Assembly: GCA_964421815.1 (NCBI GenBank)
Contig: CAYQYT010000016.1
Coordinates: 1 to 47,215 of the forward strand
Direction of reading: 5' to 3'
Origin: DTU089 sp964421815
GTDB taxonomy: Bacteria > Bacillota > Clostridia > Oscillospirales > Acutalibacteraceae
Length of the DNA: 47,215 bases
The notes beneath the pieces were generated by a model. It made no database searches, was not told the origin of the DNA, and worked only from the letters and a program-made list of their open reading frames with translations. The position numbers and the translations under genes were made by a program. Below, one piece after another: positions 14,112-22,661 of this stretch; positions within the stretch are counted from its first letter, which is position 1; the number at the start of each line of letters is the position of its first letter.

Positions 14112-15446
14112 TCAATCAAGGAAGCCTTTGTAATGGCGGAGCATCATCTGGCTTTCAAGCTGTTTAACAGTCTCAAGAGCAACACCAACCATAATGATAA
14201 TGGATGTACCGCCGAGAGAAATGTTCATTCCGTCCTGTGTAATGAGAGAAGTTACCTGAGTAAATACTGTGGGGAACAAAGCAACTACGCTGAGAAGCAA
14301 TGCACCGAGGAGTATAATTCTTGAGATAATTTTCTCAATATAGTGAGCGGTGGGTTTACCGGGTCTGATACCGGGAATTGTACCGCTGTTGTTACGGATG
14401 TTGTTAGCCATTTCAGTGGGATTATACTGAATTGCTGCATAGAAATACGCAAAGAAGATTATCATCAGGAAGTAGAGAACACCATAAACCACGCTTGTGG
14501 GTTCAAACCAACCAAAGAATGTATCCCATGCTCCGCCCTCTTTAATCTTGTTAGCCACGAAAAGTTCAATCGTGGGAGGAAGAGAAAGAATTGAGCTTGC
14601 AAAGATAACGGGCATAACGCCGCTCATATTAACTTTGATCGGAATATGTGTGCTCTGACCGCCGTACATCTTACGGCCTACAACTCTCTTAGCATACTGA
14701 ACAGGGATTCTGCGCTCTGCATTGTCCATCCATACGATGTAAGCAATCATAAGAAGATAGCAAACTACTACGAAAGGAGCAAGGAAGTAATAAATACCGC
14801 CCCTTGCGAAGTAACCGGGTGCTGATTCGGATGTACCGAAGAGCATCGCTGCTTCCGTGGGAATACGAGAAATGATACCGGCAAAAAGGATTATTGAAAT
14901 ACCGTTACCGATACCCTTGTCGTTAATCTGTTCACCGAGCCACATAACAAGTGTCGTGCCGCCGGTAAGAACTAAAATTACAACGATTGCTTCAAACACC
15001 TTGGCAAAACCGCCGCCTGTGTAAAGGAGATAATCCTTTGCATTAAGGTATATGAAGTATGCTATACTCTGGAGAAGTCCGAGAGCAAGAGTCATATAAC
15101 GAGTAATGGAAGCAATTTTCTTTCTTCCCTCTTCACCCTCTTTTGAAAGTCTCTCAAGAGCGGGGATTGCTACAGTCAACAACTGAATAATAATTGAACT
15201 GTTGATGTAGGGAGTGATTGAAAGAGCGAAAATTGTACCGTAGTTAAATGCATCACCGGTCATCATACTCAAATAACTGAGGAAGGTTGTTCCGTCCGAA
15301 CCGCCCAACAGACCGCCTTCGATGATATCAACGAAAGGAACGGGGATGTTGGCACCGATTCTGAATATAACAATGATGAATGCAGTGAAGAGAATCTTCT
15401 TTCTCAAATCGGGGATTTTCCATGCATTAGCCAATGTCTGAAACAT
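14112..15446 (-). CDS. secY: Preprotein translocase subunit SecY
   Basis: 444 residues with ten membrane helices, standard. SecY is the protein-conducting channel that works with SecE (secE is also in this window) and SecA. Start MFQTLANAWKIPDLRKKI, the plug region after helix 1, SIIIQLLTVAIP in helix 2, and the loop WLGEQINDKGIGNGISI are recognisable. Start ATG 15446 has AGAGGTG upstream and follows rplO by 1 nt. Confidence 0.98.
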   Translation of the reverse strand: MFQTLANAWKIPDLRKKILFTAFIIVIFRIGANIPVPFVDIIEGGLLGGSDGTTFLSYLSMMTGDAFNYGTIFALSITPYINSSIIIQLLTVAIPALERLSKEGEEGRKKIASITRYMTLALGLLQSIAYFIYLNAKDYLLYTGGGFAKVFEAIVVILVLTGGTTLVMWLGEQINDKGIGNGISIILFAGIISRIPTEAAMLFGTSESAPGYFARGGIYYFLAPFVVVCYLLMIAYIVWMDNAERRIPVQYAKRVVGRKMYGGQSTHIPIKVNMSGVMPVIFASSILSLPPTIELFVANKIKEGGAWDTFFGWFEPTSVVYGVLYFLMIIFFAYFYAAIQYNPTEMANNIRNNSGTIPGIRPGKPTAHYIEKIISRIILLGALLLSVVALFPTVFTQVTSLITQDGMNISLGGTSIIIMVGVALETVKQLESQMMLRHYKGFLD

Positions 15447-15447
15447 G

Positions 15448-15891
15448 TTAAATCACCTCTGCCTTTCCTCCGGCAGCTTCAATTTTTGCCTTAGCTGCAT
15501 CAGAATAAGCATTAACCTTAACGGTGAATTTCTTTGTGATATCACCATGTGCAAGCACTTTAACACCATCAAGTGTTTTATTAACAAGACCTGCGGACTT
15601 GAGAGCGTCGATATCAATAACTGCTCCGTCCTCAAATTTGTTCTCGAGAGCAGCTACGTTAACAATAGCAAACTCTTTACCGAAAATATTAACGAAACCT
15701 CTTTTAGGGAGACGTCTTTGCAAAGGCATCTGGCCACCTTCAAAACCGATTCGCATACCGCGACCGGCACGTGCCTTTTGACCTTTGTGACCCTTACCGG
15801 CTGTTTTACCCTGACCTGAAGCGGGACCTCTACCGATACGCTTTACGTCCTTTTTAGAACCGGCTGCGGGTGAAAGCTCGTGAAGCTTCAT
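15448..15891 (-). CDS. rplO: Ribosomal protein L15
   Basis: 147 residues. A GTG three codons upstream sits inside the ribosome binding site, so ATG 15891 (MKLHELSPAAGS) is chosen, with AAGGAGG 8 nt before it. L15 has a long basic extension into the large subunit, here the Gly/Lys-rich GRGPASGQGKTAGKGHKGQ, followed by a globular domain ending in AKIEAAGGKAEVI. It is one of the late assembly proteins. secY follows after 1 nt. Confidence 0.97.
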   Translation of the reverse strand: MKLHELSPAAGSKKDVKRIGRGPASGQGKTAGKGHKGQKARAGRGMRIGFEGGQMPLQRRLPKRGFVNIFGKEFAIVNVAALENKFEDGAVIDIDALKSAGLVNKTLDGVKVLAHGDITKKFTVKVNAYSDAAKAKIEAAGGKAEVI

Positions 15892-15908
15892 ATTTTGCAC
15901 CTCCTTGC

Positions 15909-16088
15909 TTATTCTTCAGTAGCCTCAATAAGATGGGCGATTTTTCTAATTTTGCCTTTGGTCTGGGGATTGTCGGGCTGTACGGATGTATCGCCGATTT
16001 TACGAAGACCTAACGCATGGGCGGTGGCAATTTGATCTTTCTTTGAACCGATAAGGCTCTTTACGAGCTTAACTTTAATGTTAGCCAT
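15909..16088 (-). CDS. rpmD: Ribosomal protein L30
   Basis: A 59-residue gene, ATG 16088 to TAA 15909, with GGAGGG about 8 nt upstream. The sequence MANIKVKLVKSLIGSKKDQ, then LGLRKIGDTSV, is typical of L30, a small ferredoxin-like protein of the large subunit. It lies between rpsE and rplO as in other bacteria. Confidence 0.95.
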   Translation of the reverse strand: MANIKVKLVKSLIGSKKDQIATAHALGLRKIGDTSVQPDNPQTKGKIRKIAHLIEATEE

Positions 16089-16103
16089 TGTTTACCACCC
16101 TCC

Positions 16104-16610
16104 TTAGTCTTTAAAATGTTTAACGGATTTGCCGCGAATGTTAGCAACTTCTTCAACATTGCGGAGCTTCATAAGTCCGTCCATAGTAGCTCTTACAACG
16201 TTGCAGGGATTGTTGGAACGAAGTGATTTACCACGAATATCCTTGATACCAACTGTCTCAACAACCGCACGAACGGGGCCGCCGGCGATAACGCCTGTAC
16301 CGGGTGCTGCGGGCTTGAGAAGTACTTCACCTGCACCGAATTTACCGATAATCTCGTGAGGAATAGTTGTTCCTTTAAGAGCAACCTTTACGAGATTTTT
16401 CTTTGCGTCCTCGATACCTTTACGAATAGCATCGGGAACTTCGTTTGACTTACCTAAGCCAAAACCTACTGTGCCTTCACCGTCACCTACAACAACAAGA
16501 GCAGAGAACTTCATAATTCTACCACCCTTAACCGTTTTAGATACGCGGTTAATAGCAACAACTCTTTCCTGGAGTTCAGAGTCTTTGCGAGCTGCATCGA
16601 ATTTAGCCAA
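16104..16610 (-). CDS. rpsE: Ribosomal protein S5
   Basis: 168 residues. S5 lies at the mRNA entry side and, with S4, influences decoding accuracy and helicase activity. The start is TTG at 16610 (TTG GCT AAA), with GGAGG 8 nt upstream; there is no better ATG. The rRNA-binding loop VAINRVSKTVKGGRIMKFSA, VVVGDGEGTVGFGLGKS and the C-terminal NPCNVVRATMDGL are conserved. It follows rplR by 18 nt. Confidence 0.97.
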   Translation of the reverse strand: MAKFDAARKDSELQERVVAINRVSKTVKGGRIMKFSALVVVGDGEGTVGFGLGKSNEVPDAIRKGIEDAKKNLVKVALKGTTIPHEIIGKFGAGEVLLKPAAPGTGVIAGGPVRAVVETVGIKDIRGKSLRSNNPCNVVRATMDGLMKLRNVEEVANIRGKSVKHFKD

Positions 16611-16628
16611 AGTTAATTCCTCCCTTTC

Positions 16629-16988
16629 TTAGAAGTTGAGGCCGCCCTCGCGGGCGCCTTCGGCCAAGCTCTCTACACGGCCGTGATAAATGTAACCGCC
16701 GCGGTCGAAAACAACATCTTTAATGTCCTTTGCCGCTGCACGCTCTGCTAATAACTTACCTACTTTGAAGGCTGCGTCTTTGTTTCCGCCGTAATCCTTG
16801 AAGTCCTTTTCAACAGTTGATGCTGAAACGAGAGTTACACCGTTTACGTCATCAATCAACTGAGCATAGATATGCTGAAGAGAACGGAATACATCGAGAC
16901 GTGGGCATTCAGCAGTACCGCTGATTTTGCCACGTACTCTTTTATGACGCTGAACCCTTGCTTTATTAGTGTTCGGTCTTTGTACCAT
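16629..16988 (-). CDS. rplR: Ribosomal protein L18
   Basis: 119 residues. L18 binds 5S rRNA with L5 and anchors it in the central protuberance. The basic N-terminus (ARVQRHKRVRGKISG) is followed by the conserved RLDVFRSLQHIYAQLID and, at the end, VVFDRGGYIYHGRVESLAEGA. Start ATG 16988 has GAGGTG. It lies between rplF and rpsE. Confidence 0.97.
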   Translation of the reverse strand: MVQRPNTNKARVQRHKRVRGKISGTAECPRLDVFRSLQHIYAQLIDDVNGVTLVSASTVEKDFKDYGGNKDAAFKVGKLLAERAAAKDIKDVVFDRGGYIYHGRVESLAEGAREGGLNF

Positions 16989-17019
16989 TATTTCTTCACC
17001 TCTTTTTAGAATTCAGGGA

Positions 17020-17562
17020 TTATTTACCCTTACCTGCCTTACCTTCCTTACGACGGATAACTTCATCAACATACTTGATACCTTTACCCTTGTAAGGTTC
17101 CGGAGGTCTCTTACCTCTGACTTCTGCTGCAAACTGACCAACCTTTTGCTTGTCAGGACCGGAAATAATGATTTTGTTGGGAGCAGGAACCTCAACCGTA
17201 ATGCCCTCTTCTTCGGACATTATAACATCGTGAGAATAACCGATGTTAAGTACAAGGTTCTTACCCTGTTTTGCCGCACGATAACCGATACCGTTGATTT
17301 CAAGTTCCTTCTTGAAACCTTCGTTTACACCCTGTACCATATTGGCAATGAGTGTACGGGTAAGACCGTGAAGTGCACGATTTTCTTTCAAATCGTTGGG
17401 GCGTGTAACTGTAATCACGCCATTGTCAAGAGCGACAGTAATGTTGCTGCTGACTGTTCTGGTAAGAGTGCCCTTGGGACCCTTTACGGTAACAGTGCTG
17501 CCGTCAATCTTGACATCTACGCCTGCAGGAACTGCAATGGGCATTCTGCCTATACGAGACAT
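17020..17562 (-). CDS. rplF: Ribosomal protein L6
   Basis: 180 residues from ATG 17562 (MSRIGRMPI). The longer frame that begins seven codons earlier is rejected because AAGGAGG lies between the two starts. L6 has two duplicated domains and sits near the sarcin-ricin loop; the second domain shows KQKVGQFAAEVRGKRPPEPYK. The C-terminus is Lys/Gly-rich. Confidence 0.97.
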   Translation of the reverse strand: MSRIGRMPIAVPAGVDVKIDGSTVTVKGPKGTLTRTVSSNITVALDNGVITVTRPNDLKENRALHGLTRTLIANMVQGVNEGFKKELEINGIGYRAAKQGKNLVLNIGYSHDVIMSEEEGITVEVPAPNKIIISGPDKQKVGQFAAEVRGKRPPEPYKGKGIKYVDEVIRRKEGKAGKGK

Positions 17563-17576
17563 AGTACTGTACCTCC

Positions 17577-17975
17577 TTACCAAATGTATGCAAGAACTTC
17601 GCCGCCAACATTAGCTTTGCGAGCGTCCTTATCTGTCATAATACCCTTAGATGTTGAAAGGATAACGATACCGAGGCCGTTTTGTACCTTGGGCATATCC
17701 TCGCAATTTGAGTAAATGCGGAGTCCGGGTTTAGAAACTCTGCGAAGACCTGTAATAACCTGAGACTTGTTGGGGCCGTATTTGAGAGCAATCTCAATAA
17801 CACCCTGTTTGCCGTCTTCGATTACTTTAAAACTTTTAATATAACCCTCATCTACAAGAATCTGAGCAATTGATTTCTTGATGTTAGATGCCGGGATCTG
17901 CACTGTATCGTGCTTTGCTGAATTAGCATTACGGATTCTTGTAAGCATATCAGCAATTGAATCAGTAATCTGCAT
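17577..17975 (-). CDS. rpsH: Ribosomal protein S8
   Basis: 132 residues. S8 binds the central domain of 16S rRNA and is the spc-operon translational repressor in E. coli; whether it is here is unknown. Conserved sequences include MQITDSIADMLTRIRNANS and the C-terminal STSKGIMTDKDARKANVGGE. GGAGG lies upstream of ATG 17975. I saw no S8-type operator in the rplE-rpsN region. Confidence 0.98.
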   Translation of the reverse strand: MQITDSIADMLTRIRNANSAKHDTVQIPASNIKKSIAQILVDEGYIKSFKVIEDGKQGVIEIALKYGPNKSQVITGLRRVSKPGLRIYSNCEDMPKVQNGLGIVILSTSKGIMTDKDARKANVGGEVLAYIW

Positions 17976-18003
17976 GCCGTGTTTCCTCCTTTATCAATCG
18001 CTC

Positions 18004-18189
18004 TTACCAGCTTGCCTTCTTAACACCGGGGATCTGACCTGCGTGAGCAAGTTCCCTGAAGCAGATACGGCAAACACCGTATTTGCGAAGGTAAGCGTGG
18101 GGTCTGCCACAGATTTTGCATCTGTTGTACTGTCTTGTGGAATATTTAGCAGGTCTTGCCTGCTTAACTTTCATAGATGTCTTAGCCAC
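18004..18189 (-). CDS. rpsN: Ribosomal protein S14 type Z
   Basis: 61 residues, the short zinc form of S14 found in many Gram-positives. It has C-x2-C (CKIC) and C-x2-C (CRIC) separated by 12 residues. S14 is a late-binding protein of the small-subunit head. The start codon is GTG (18189), with GGAGGG about 6 nt upstream. rplE precedes it by 11 nt. Confidence 0.97.
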   Translation of the reverse strand: MAKTSMKVKQARPAKYSTRQYNRCKICGRPHAYLRKYGVCRICFRELAHAGQIPGVKKASW

Positions 18190-18200
18190 GATAACCCTCC

Positions 18201-18743
18201 TTATTTAGCAAACGGAGCGCCGAGAAGTGTAAGCAACTCGCGGCCTTCTTCGTCTGTGTTAGCGGTAGTGATAAAGCTGATATCCATACCGCGAACCTTA
18301 TCAATTTTGTCGTACTCTATTTCGGGGAATATAAGCTGTTCCTTGATACCGATGGAGTAGTTACCTCTGCCATCAAATGAGTTGGGGTTGATACCTCTAA
18401 AGTCTCTAACTCTGGGAAGAGCAAGATTGAAAAATCTGTCAAGGAATTCATACATACGGTCACCGCGAAGAGTAACCTTTGCGCCGATGTCCATACCCTC
18501 ACGAAGTTTGAAGTTAGCAACTGATTTTCTTGCTTTACAAACAACGGGTGTCTGACCGGTAATCTGCTTGAGATCGCTGATGATTGCATCGAGAACCTTG
18601 GAGTTATCCTTGATTTCACCGGATGTAATACTTACAACGATTTTATCAAGTTTGGGAACCTGCATGACGCTCTTGTAACCGAACTTCTTCATAAGTTGAG
18701 GAGTGATTTCGGAAATATAAAACTCTTTAAGTCTTGCTGCCAT
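18201..18743 (-). CDS. rplE: Ribosomal protein L5
   Basis: 180 residues. L5 binds 5S rRNA and contacts the P-site tRNA and the small-subunit head. Key segments include MQVPKLDKIVVSI, KQITGQTPVVCKARKSVA, the GMDIGAKVTLRG loop and the C-terminal FITTANTDEEGRELL. GGGAGGG precedes ATG 18743. Confidence 0.98.
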   Translation of the reverse strand: MAARLKEFYISEITPQLMKKFGYKSVMQVPKLDKIVVSITSGEIKDNSKVLDAIISDLKQITGQTPVVCKARKSVANFKLREGMDIGAKVTLRGDRMYEFLDRFFNLALPRVRDFRGINPNSFDGRGNYSIGIKEQLIFPEIEYDKIDKVRGMDISFITTANTDEEGRELLTLLGAPFAK

Positions 18744-18757
18744 TGTAAGTCCCTCCC

Positions 18758-19075
18758 TTATTCAAACTTAGCGCCGCATTTTTTGCAAACGCGCTTTTTA
18801 TCTTTGCCTGTACCCTCATTGCCAACTCTTGTAGCTGCGCCACATTTGGGGCAAATAAGCTGTACTTTGTCCGCATAGAGAGCACTTTCGGCTTTAATAA
18901 TGCCGCCTGCTTCGCCCATTTTGCGGGGTTTAACGTGTTTGGAAACGATGTTAACGCCTTCAACGATAACCTTGCCTTCTGAGGGAGATACCTGAAGTAC
19001 CTTGCCTTTTTTGCCGCGGTCTTTACCTTGAATAACGATGACCTCGTCGCCTGTTTTGACATGAACTTTATTCAT
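18758..19075 (-). CDS. rplX: Ribosomal protein L24
   Basis: 105 residues. L24 is an assembly initiator near the tunnel exit. The KOW motif DEVIVIQGKDRGKKGKVL lies at 9-26, then KHVKPRKMGEAGGI. The C-terminus has CPKC and CKKC pairs (about 77-80 and 97-100), a zinc ribbon seen in many bacterial L24 proteins. Start ATG 19075 has GGGAGG. Confidence 0.97.
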   Translation of the reverse strand: MNKVHVKTGDEVIVIQGKDRGKKGKVLQVSPSEGKVIVEGVNIVSKHVKPRKMGEAGGIIKAESALYADKVQLICPKCGAATRVGNEGTGKDKKRVCKKCGAKFE

Positions 19076-19090
19076 CTGTCGTACCTCCCA

Positions 19091-19459
19091 TTAAAGTACT
19101 TCCGGAGCAAGAGAGAGAATCTTGAGATATTCTTTCTCACGAAGTTCTCTTGCTACGGGTCCGAAAATACGGGTACCCTTCGGGTTCTTATCTTCTTTGA
19201 TTATAACAGCTGCATTTTCGTCGAAACGGATGTAAGTACCATCGTCACGGCGAACACCGCTTGCTGAACGAACAACAACGGCTTTTACAACTTCACCTTT
19301 TTTTACAACGCCACCGGGTGCTGCTTTCTTGACAGAAGCCACGATAACATCACCGATATTGGCATACCTCTTACCGGAACCGCCAAGAACACGAATGCAC
19401 ATAATTTCTTTTGCGCCCGTGTTGTCGGCTACCTTGAGGTAACTCTGTTGCTGTATCAC
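19091..19459 (-). CDS. rplN: Ribosomal protein L14
   Basis: 122 residues. L14 forms intersubunit bridges near the GTPase centre and is the site of ribosome silencing factor RsfS. The start is GTG 19459 (reading MIQQQSYLKVADNTGAKE), with GGAGG 8 nt upstream. IMCIRVLGGSGKRYA, the RRDDGTYIRFDENA stretch and the C-terminal FGPVARELREK are conserved. Confidence 0.97.
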   Translation of the reverse strand: MIQQQSYLKVADNTGAKEIMCIRVLGGSGKRYANIGDVIVASVKKAAPGGVVKKGEVVKAVVVRSASGVRRDDGTYIRFDENAAVIIKEDKNPKGTRIFGPVARELREKEYLKILSLAPEVL

Positions 19460-19487
19460 AGTGTGTGCCTCCTTTTAAGCGACTAAA

Positions 19488-19745
19488 TTATTTAGCCTTT
19501 TCAATTATTTCACATACACGCCATCTCTTGTCTTTTGAAAGAGGACGTGTTTCCATAATCATTACACGGTCGCCGATACCGCACTGGTTTGTCTCATCGT
19601 GAGCCTTAACCTTGAGTGTGCGATTGACAATTTTACCATAAAGCGGATGCTTTACTCTGTCCTTAATGGATACGACTACTGTCTTGTCCATCTTATCGCT
19701 TGTAACGATGCCGACACGAGTTTTTCTTAAATTTCTTTCACTCAT
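19488..19745 (-). CDS. rpsQ: Ribosomal protein S17
   Basis: 85 residues, the normal length. S17 is an OB-fold primary-binding protein of the small subunit. It has RNLRKTRVGIVTSDKMDKTV, the HPLYGKIVNRT loop and MIMETRPLSKDKRWRV. GGAGGG lies about 8 nt before ATG 19745; rpmC precedes it by 17 nt. Confidence 0.97.
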   Translation of the reverse strand: MSERNLRKTRVGIVTSDKMDKTVVVSIKDRVKHPLYGKIVNRTLKVKAHDETNQCGIGDRVMIMETRPLSKDKRWRVCEIIEKAK

Positions 19746-19762
19746 TTAATTGCCCTCCGTGA

Positions 19763-19966
19763 TTAAGAATTTTTACCGTTGAGCTGCATATCGCGGATTA
19801 CAGTCATAACACGAGCGATATCTTTTTTAACGGCACTGATTCTCATTGGGTTATCAAGCTGATTGATGGCTTGTTGGAAGCGGAGGTTAAAGAGTTCTTT
19901 CTTCAATTCAAGGAGCTTAGCATCCAACTCCGCCTGAGAGAGAGTTCTTAATTCACTTGCTTTCAT
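19763..19966 (-). CDS. rpmC: Ribosomal protein L29
   Basis: 67 residues, a two-helix hairpin protein at the tunnel exit where trigger factor docks. MKASELRTLSQAELDAKLLE and the second helix ending in RVMTVIRDMQLN are typical. Its ATG (19966) overlaps the rplP stop as ATGA, so the two are probably translationally coupled. Confidence 0.97.
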   Translation of the reverse strand: MKASELRTLSQAELDAKLLELKKELFNLRFQQAINQLDNPMRISAVKKDIARVMTVIRDMQLNGKNS

Positions 19967-20391
19967 TCTGCCTCACCATCCTGTTCTGCCTTAGTAACAA
20001 ACTTGCATTTGATAGGGAGCTTGTTAGCTGCAAGACGCATAGCCTCGCGAGCAACATCTTCCGGTACGCCTGCAATTTCAAACATAACTCTGCCGGGTTT
20101 AACCACAGCTACCCAATACTCGGGCGAACCTTTACCGGAACCCATTCGAGTTTCAGCCGGTTTTTCTGTAATCGGCTTATCCGGAAAGATTTTAATCCAA
20201 ACTTTACCGCCACGCTTGATGTATCTTGTCATAGCAATACGGGCTGCTTCAATCTGGTTTGAAGTGATCCATGCGGGTTCGAGAGCCTGAAGACCGAAAT
20301 CACCATAGTTAACCTTGTTACCTCTGTGTGCAACGCCTTTAAGACGGCCTCTCTGAACTCTGCGGTATTTAACTCTTTTAGGTAATAACAT
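19963..20391 (-). CDS. rplP: Ribosomal protein L16
   Basis: 142 residues from ATG 20391 (MLLPKRVKYRRVQRG). A longer in-frame extension upstream is inside rpsC and lacks a ribosome binding site; AAGGAGG sits 11 nt before the chosen ATG. L16 lines the A-site tRNA elbow. Conserved features are GNKVNYGDFGLQALEPAW and the C-terminal REAMRLAANKLPIKC. The start overlaps the rpsC stop by one base (TAATG). Confidence 0.97.
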   Translation of the reverse strand: MLLPKRVKYRRVQRGRLKGVAHRGNKVNYGDFGLQALEPAWITSNQIEAARIAMTRYIKRGGKVWIKIFPDKPITEKPAETRMGSGKGSPEYWVAVVKPGRVMFEIAGVPEDVAREAMRLAANKLPIKCKFVTKAEQDGEAE

Positions 20392-21062
20392 TACTTGGCT
20401 CCTCCTTCCCTTTTGGATTTGCGGGACTCGTGGAGAACTTCGCCTTTGTAGATCCAAATCTTAACACCGATACGACCGTATGTTGTTTTTGCCTCTGCAA
20501 AACCATAGTCGATGTCAGCACGAATTGTCTGAAGCGGAATTGTTCCCTCGTGATACTGCTCTGTACGAGCGATTTCAGCACCTCCGAGTCTGCCGGAAAC
20601 CTGAGCTTTGATACCTTTAGCACCGGCTTTCATTGTGCGTCCGATGGACTGCTTGAGAGCACGACGGAAAGATACACGTTTTTCAAGTTGAGCTGCAACG
20701 CTTTCAGCAACAAGCTGTGCGTTGAGGTCGGGCTGCTTGATTTCGGTGATGTTGATGAAAACATCCTTGTCACCGCCAAGCATTTTCTTAACAGTTTCTT
20801 TGAGTTTTTCGATTTCTGCACCGCCACGGCCGATTACAATACCGGGTTTAGCACAGAAAATGTTGATGCGGATTCTCTTGGGATCACGCTCAATTTCAAC
20901 CTTAGGAACTCCTGCGGGAGCAAGAAGTTCAAGAAGGAATTCACGAATCTTGTTGTCCTCAACAAGAATATCACCGAACTCACCCTTCTTTGCAAACCAG
21001 CGAGATTCCCAATCTTTGATAACGCCTATTCTTAATCCGGTAGGATTTATTTTCTGGCCCAT
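20391..21062 (-). CDS. rpsC: Ribosomal protein S3
   Basis: 223 residues. S3 lies at the mRNA entry pore. The KH-type RNA-binding motif GIVIGRGGAEIEKL is at about 75-88; the C-terminal domain includes RAIGRTMK-like (GRTMKAGAKGIKAQVSGRLGG) and YGRIGVKIWIY. GAGGA precedes ATG 21062. It overlaps rplP by one base. Confidence 0.97.
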   Translation of the reverse strand: MGQKINPTGLRIGVIKDWESRWFAKKGEFGDILVEDNKIREFLLELLAPAGVPKVEIERDPKRIRINIFCAKPGIVIGRGGAEIEKLKETVKKMLGGDKDVFINITEIKQPDLNAQLVAESVAAQLEKRVSFRRALKQSIGRTMKAGAKGIKAQVSGRLGGAEIARTEQYHEGTIPLQTIRADIDYGFAEAKTTYGRIGVKIWIYKGEVLHESRKSKREGGAK

Positions 21063-21080
21063 TATATTTCCTCCTCTCGC

Positions 21081-21413
21081 TTATTCTGCATCCTTGAGTA
21101 CAAGGGTGATGTGGGATGTCTTTTTGTTGATTCTGTTAGCGCTGCCTCTTGCACGGGGTCTGATTCTCTTGAGAGTGGGACCCTGACAAACCCAGCACTG
21201 TGCAACGTAAAGTGAACTTACGTCCATATTTTTGTTTTCCGCATTTGCAATTGCGGATTTAAGAAGCTTCTCAAGCGGCTCACAAGCGGCCTTCGGTGTG
21301 TGCTTGAGAATTGCCATTGCTTCATCTGCAGGCTTATTGCGAATAAGGTCGAGAACTATCTGAACCTTACGGGGAGCTATTCTTATATAAGTAGCTTTTG
21401 CTGTTGCCTCCAT
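21081..21413 (-). CDS. rplV: Ribosomal protein L22
   Basis: 110 residues from ATG 21413 (MEATAKATYIRIAPRKV). A GTG three codons upstream is only about 5 nt from AGGAG, so the ATG is preferred. L22 extends a long beta hairpin into the exit tunnel, here with VAQCWVCQGPTLKRIRPRARG, in which macrolide resistance mutations arise in other species. Confidence 0.97.
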   Translation of the reverse strand: MEATAKATYIRIAPRKVQIVLDLIRNKPADEAMAILKHTPKAACEPLEKLLKSAIANAENKNMDVSSLYVAQCWVCQGPTLKRIRPRARGSANRINKKTSHITLVLKDAE

Positions 21414-21437
21414 TATTAACACACTCCTTTCGACCTA

Positions 21438-21719
21438 TTATTTACCGTTATTTGAAGTCTTTGATCCCGCATGACCTTTGAAGGTTCTTGTGGGAGCAAA
21501 TTCACCAAGTTTGTGACCGATCATATCCTCGGTAACATATACCGGAACATGTTTACGGCCATCATGAACTGCAAAAGTGTGACCAACGAAATCGGGGAAG
21601 ATTGTTGAACTTCTGCTCCATGTTTTGAGAACGATTTTTTCGCCGTTTTCATTCATTTTCTGAACTCTTTCGAGGAGCTTGGGCTGAACGAAAGGTCCTT
21701 TTTTAATGCTTCTGCTCAT
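21438..21719 (-). CDS. rpsS: Ribosomal protein S19
   Basis: 93 residues. S19 binds S13 in the small-subunit head. It has MSRSIKKGPFVQPKL, the FPDFVGHTFAVHDGRKHVPV strand and GHKLGEFAPTRTFKGH near the end. AAGGAG precedes ATG 21719. It lies 20 nt after rplB. Confidence 0.98.
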   Translation of the reverse strand: MSRSIKKGPFVQPKLLERVQKMNENGEKIVLKTWSRSSTIFPDFVGHTFAVHDGRKHVPVYVTEDMIGHKLGEFAPTRTFKGHAGSKTSNNGK

Positions 21720-21739
21720 TAGTAATGCTCCTTTCCGGC

Positions 21740-22573
21740 TTATTTGCCGTTACGACGCTTCACGATAAGCTTATCGGAGCGGTTCTTCTTAGCTCTTGTC
21801 TTGTAACCGAGAGCGGGTTTACCCCAAGGAGTAACAGGACCGGGACGACCGATGGGTGATTTACCTTCACCACCACCGTGGGGGTGGTCATTGGGGTTCA
21901 TTACAGAACCACGAACTGTGGGACGAATACCCATGTGACGTGTACGTCCTGCCTTACCGATTTTAACGTTTTCATGGTCGAGGTTACCAACCTGACCAAC
22001 AGTAGCCATGCACTGTACGGGAACGTTACGAAGTTCACCGGAGGGAAGTCTGAGAAGAGCATAAATGCCTTCTTTTGCCATAAGCTGTGCAGCGTTACCT
22101 GCTGCTCTTGCAAGCTGGCCGCCCTTGCCGGGATAAAGTTCTACGTTGTGAACGAAAGTACCAACAGGGATATTTGTAAGGGGAAGTGCGTTACCGGGTT
22201 TAATATCTGCTGTGGGACCTGCAACAACTGTATCGCCTACTTTAAGACCAACGGGAGCAAGGATGTATGCTTTCTCGCCGTCTGCGTACTCAATAAGAGC
22301 GATGTGTGCTGAACGGTTGGGATCGTATTCAAGAGTTTTAACAGTTGCCTTTACATCGAACTTTGTTCTCTTGAAGTCGATTACTCTGTACTTTTTACGG
22401 TTTCCGCCGCCACGATGACGAACGGTGATTCTGCCGTAGCTGTTACGACCTGAATTTTTCTTAAGAGGCTTTAAAAGACTCTTTTCAGGAGCAACCTTTG
22501 AAAGTTCGGAGTAATCTGTTACCGACATATTACGTCTTGCGTTTGTAGTCGGTTTAAAAACTTTTATAGACAT
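21740..22573 (-). CDS. rplB: Ribosomal protein L2
   Basis: 277 residues from ATG 22573 (MSIKVFKPTTNARRNMSV); a GTG three codons earlier is too close to the AGGAG site. L2 is a primary 23S-binding protein needed for subunit joining and peptidyl-transferase structure. The catalytic-centre loop with the conserved His is intact: NPNDHPHGGGEGKSPIGR. It is preceded by an 88-nt spacer with a TATACC/GGTATA hairpin, unusually long for this cluster. Confidence 0.97.
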   Translation of the reverse strand: MSIKVFKPTTNARRNMSVTDYSELSKVAPEKSLLKPLKKNSGRNSYGRITVRHRGGGNRKKYRVIDFKRTKFDVKATVKTLEYDPNRSAHIALIEYADGEKAYILAPVGLKVGDTVVAGPTADIKPGNALPLTNIPVGTFVHNVELYPGKGGQLARAAGNAAQLMAKEGIYALLRLPSGELRNVPVQCMATVGQVGNLDHENVKIGKAGRTRHMGIRPTVRGSVMNPNDHPHGGGEGKSPIGRPGPVTPWGKPALGYKTRAKKNRSDKLIVKRRNGK

Positions 22574-22661
22574 TTTATTCACACTCCTATAATGGTTTTG
22601 CGGAGAATGTCAACTCCATACTATACCATACGGGTATAAGTTATAATAGTTTTAATTCAGA

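Noticed and set aside
22586..22613. Promoter-like TTGACA and TATAGG before rplB
   Set aside because: The -10 box overlaps the rplB ribosome binding site and the transcript would start almost at the start codon, so it is probably chance.
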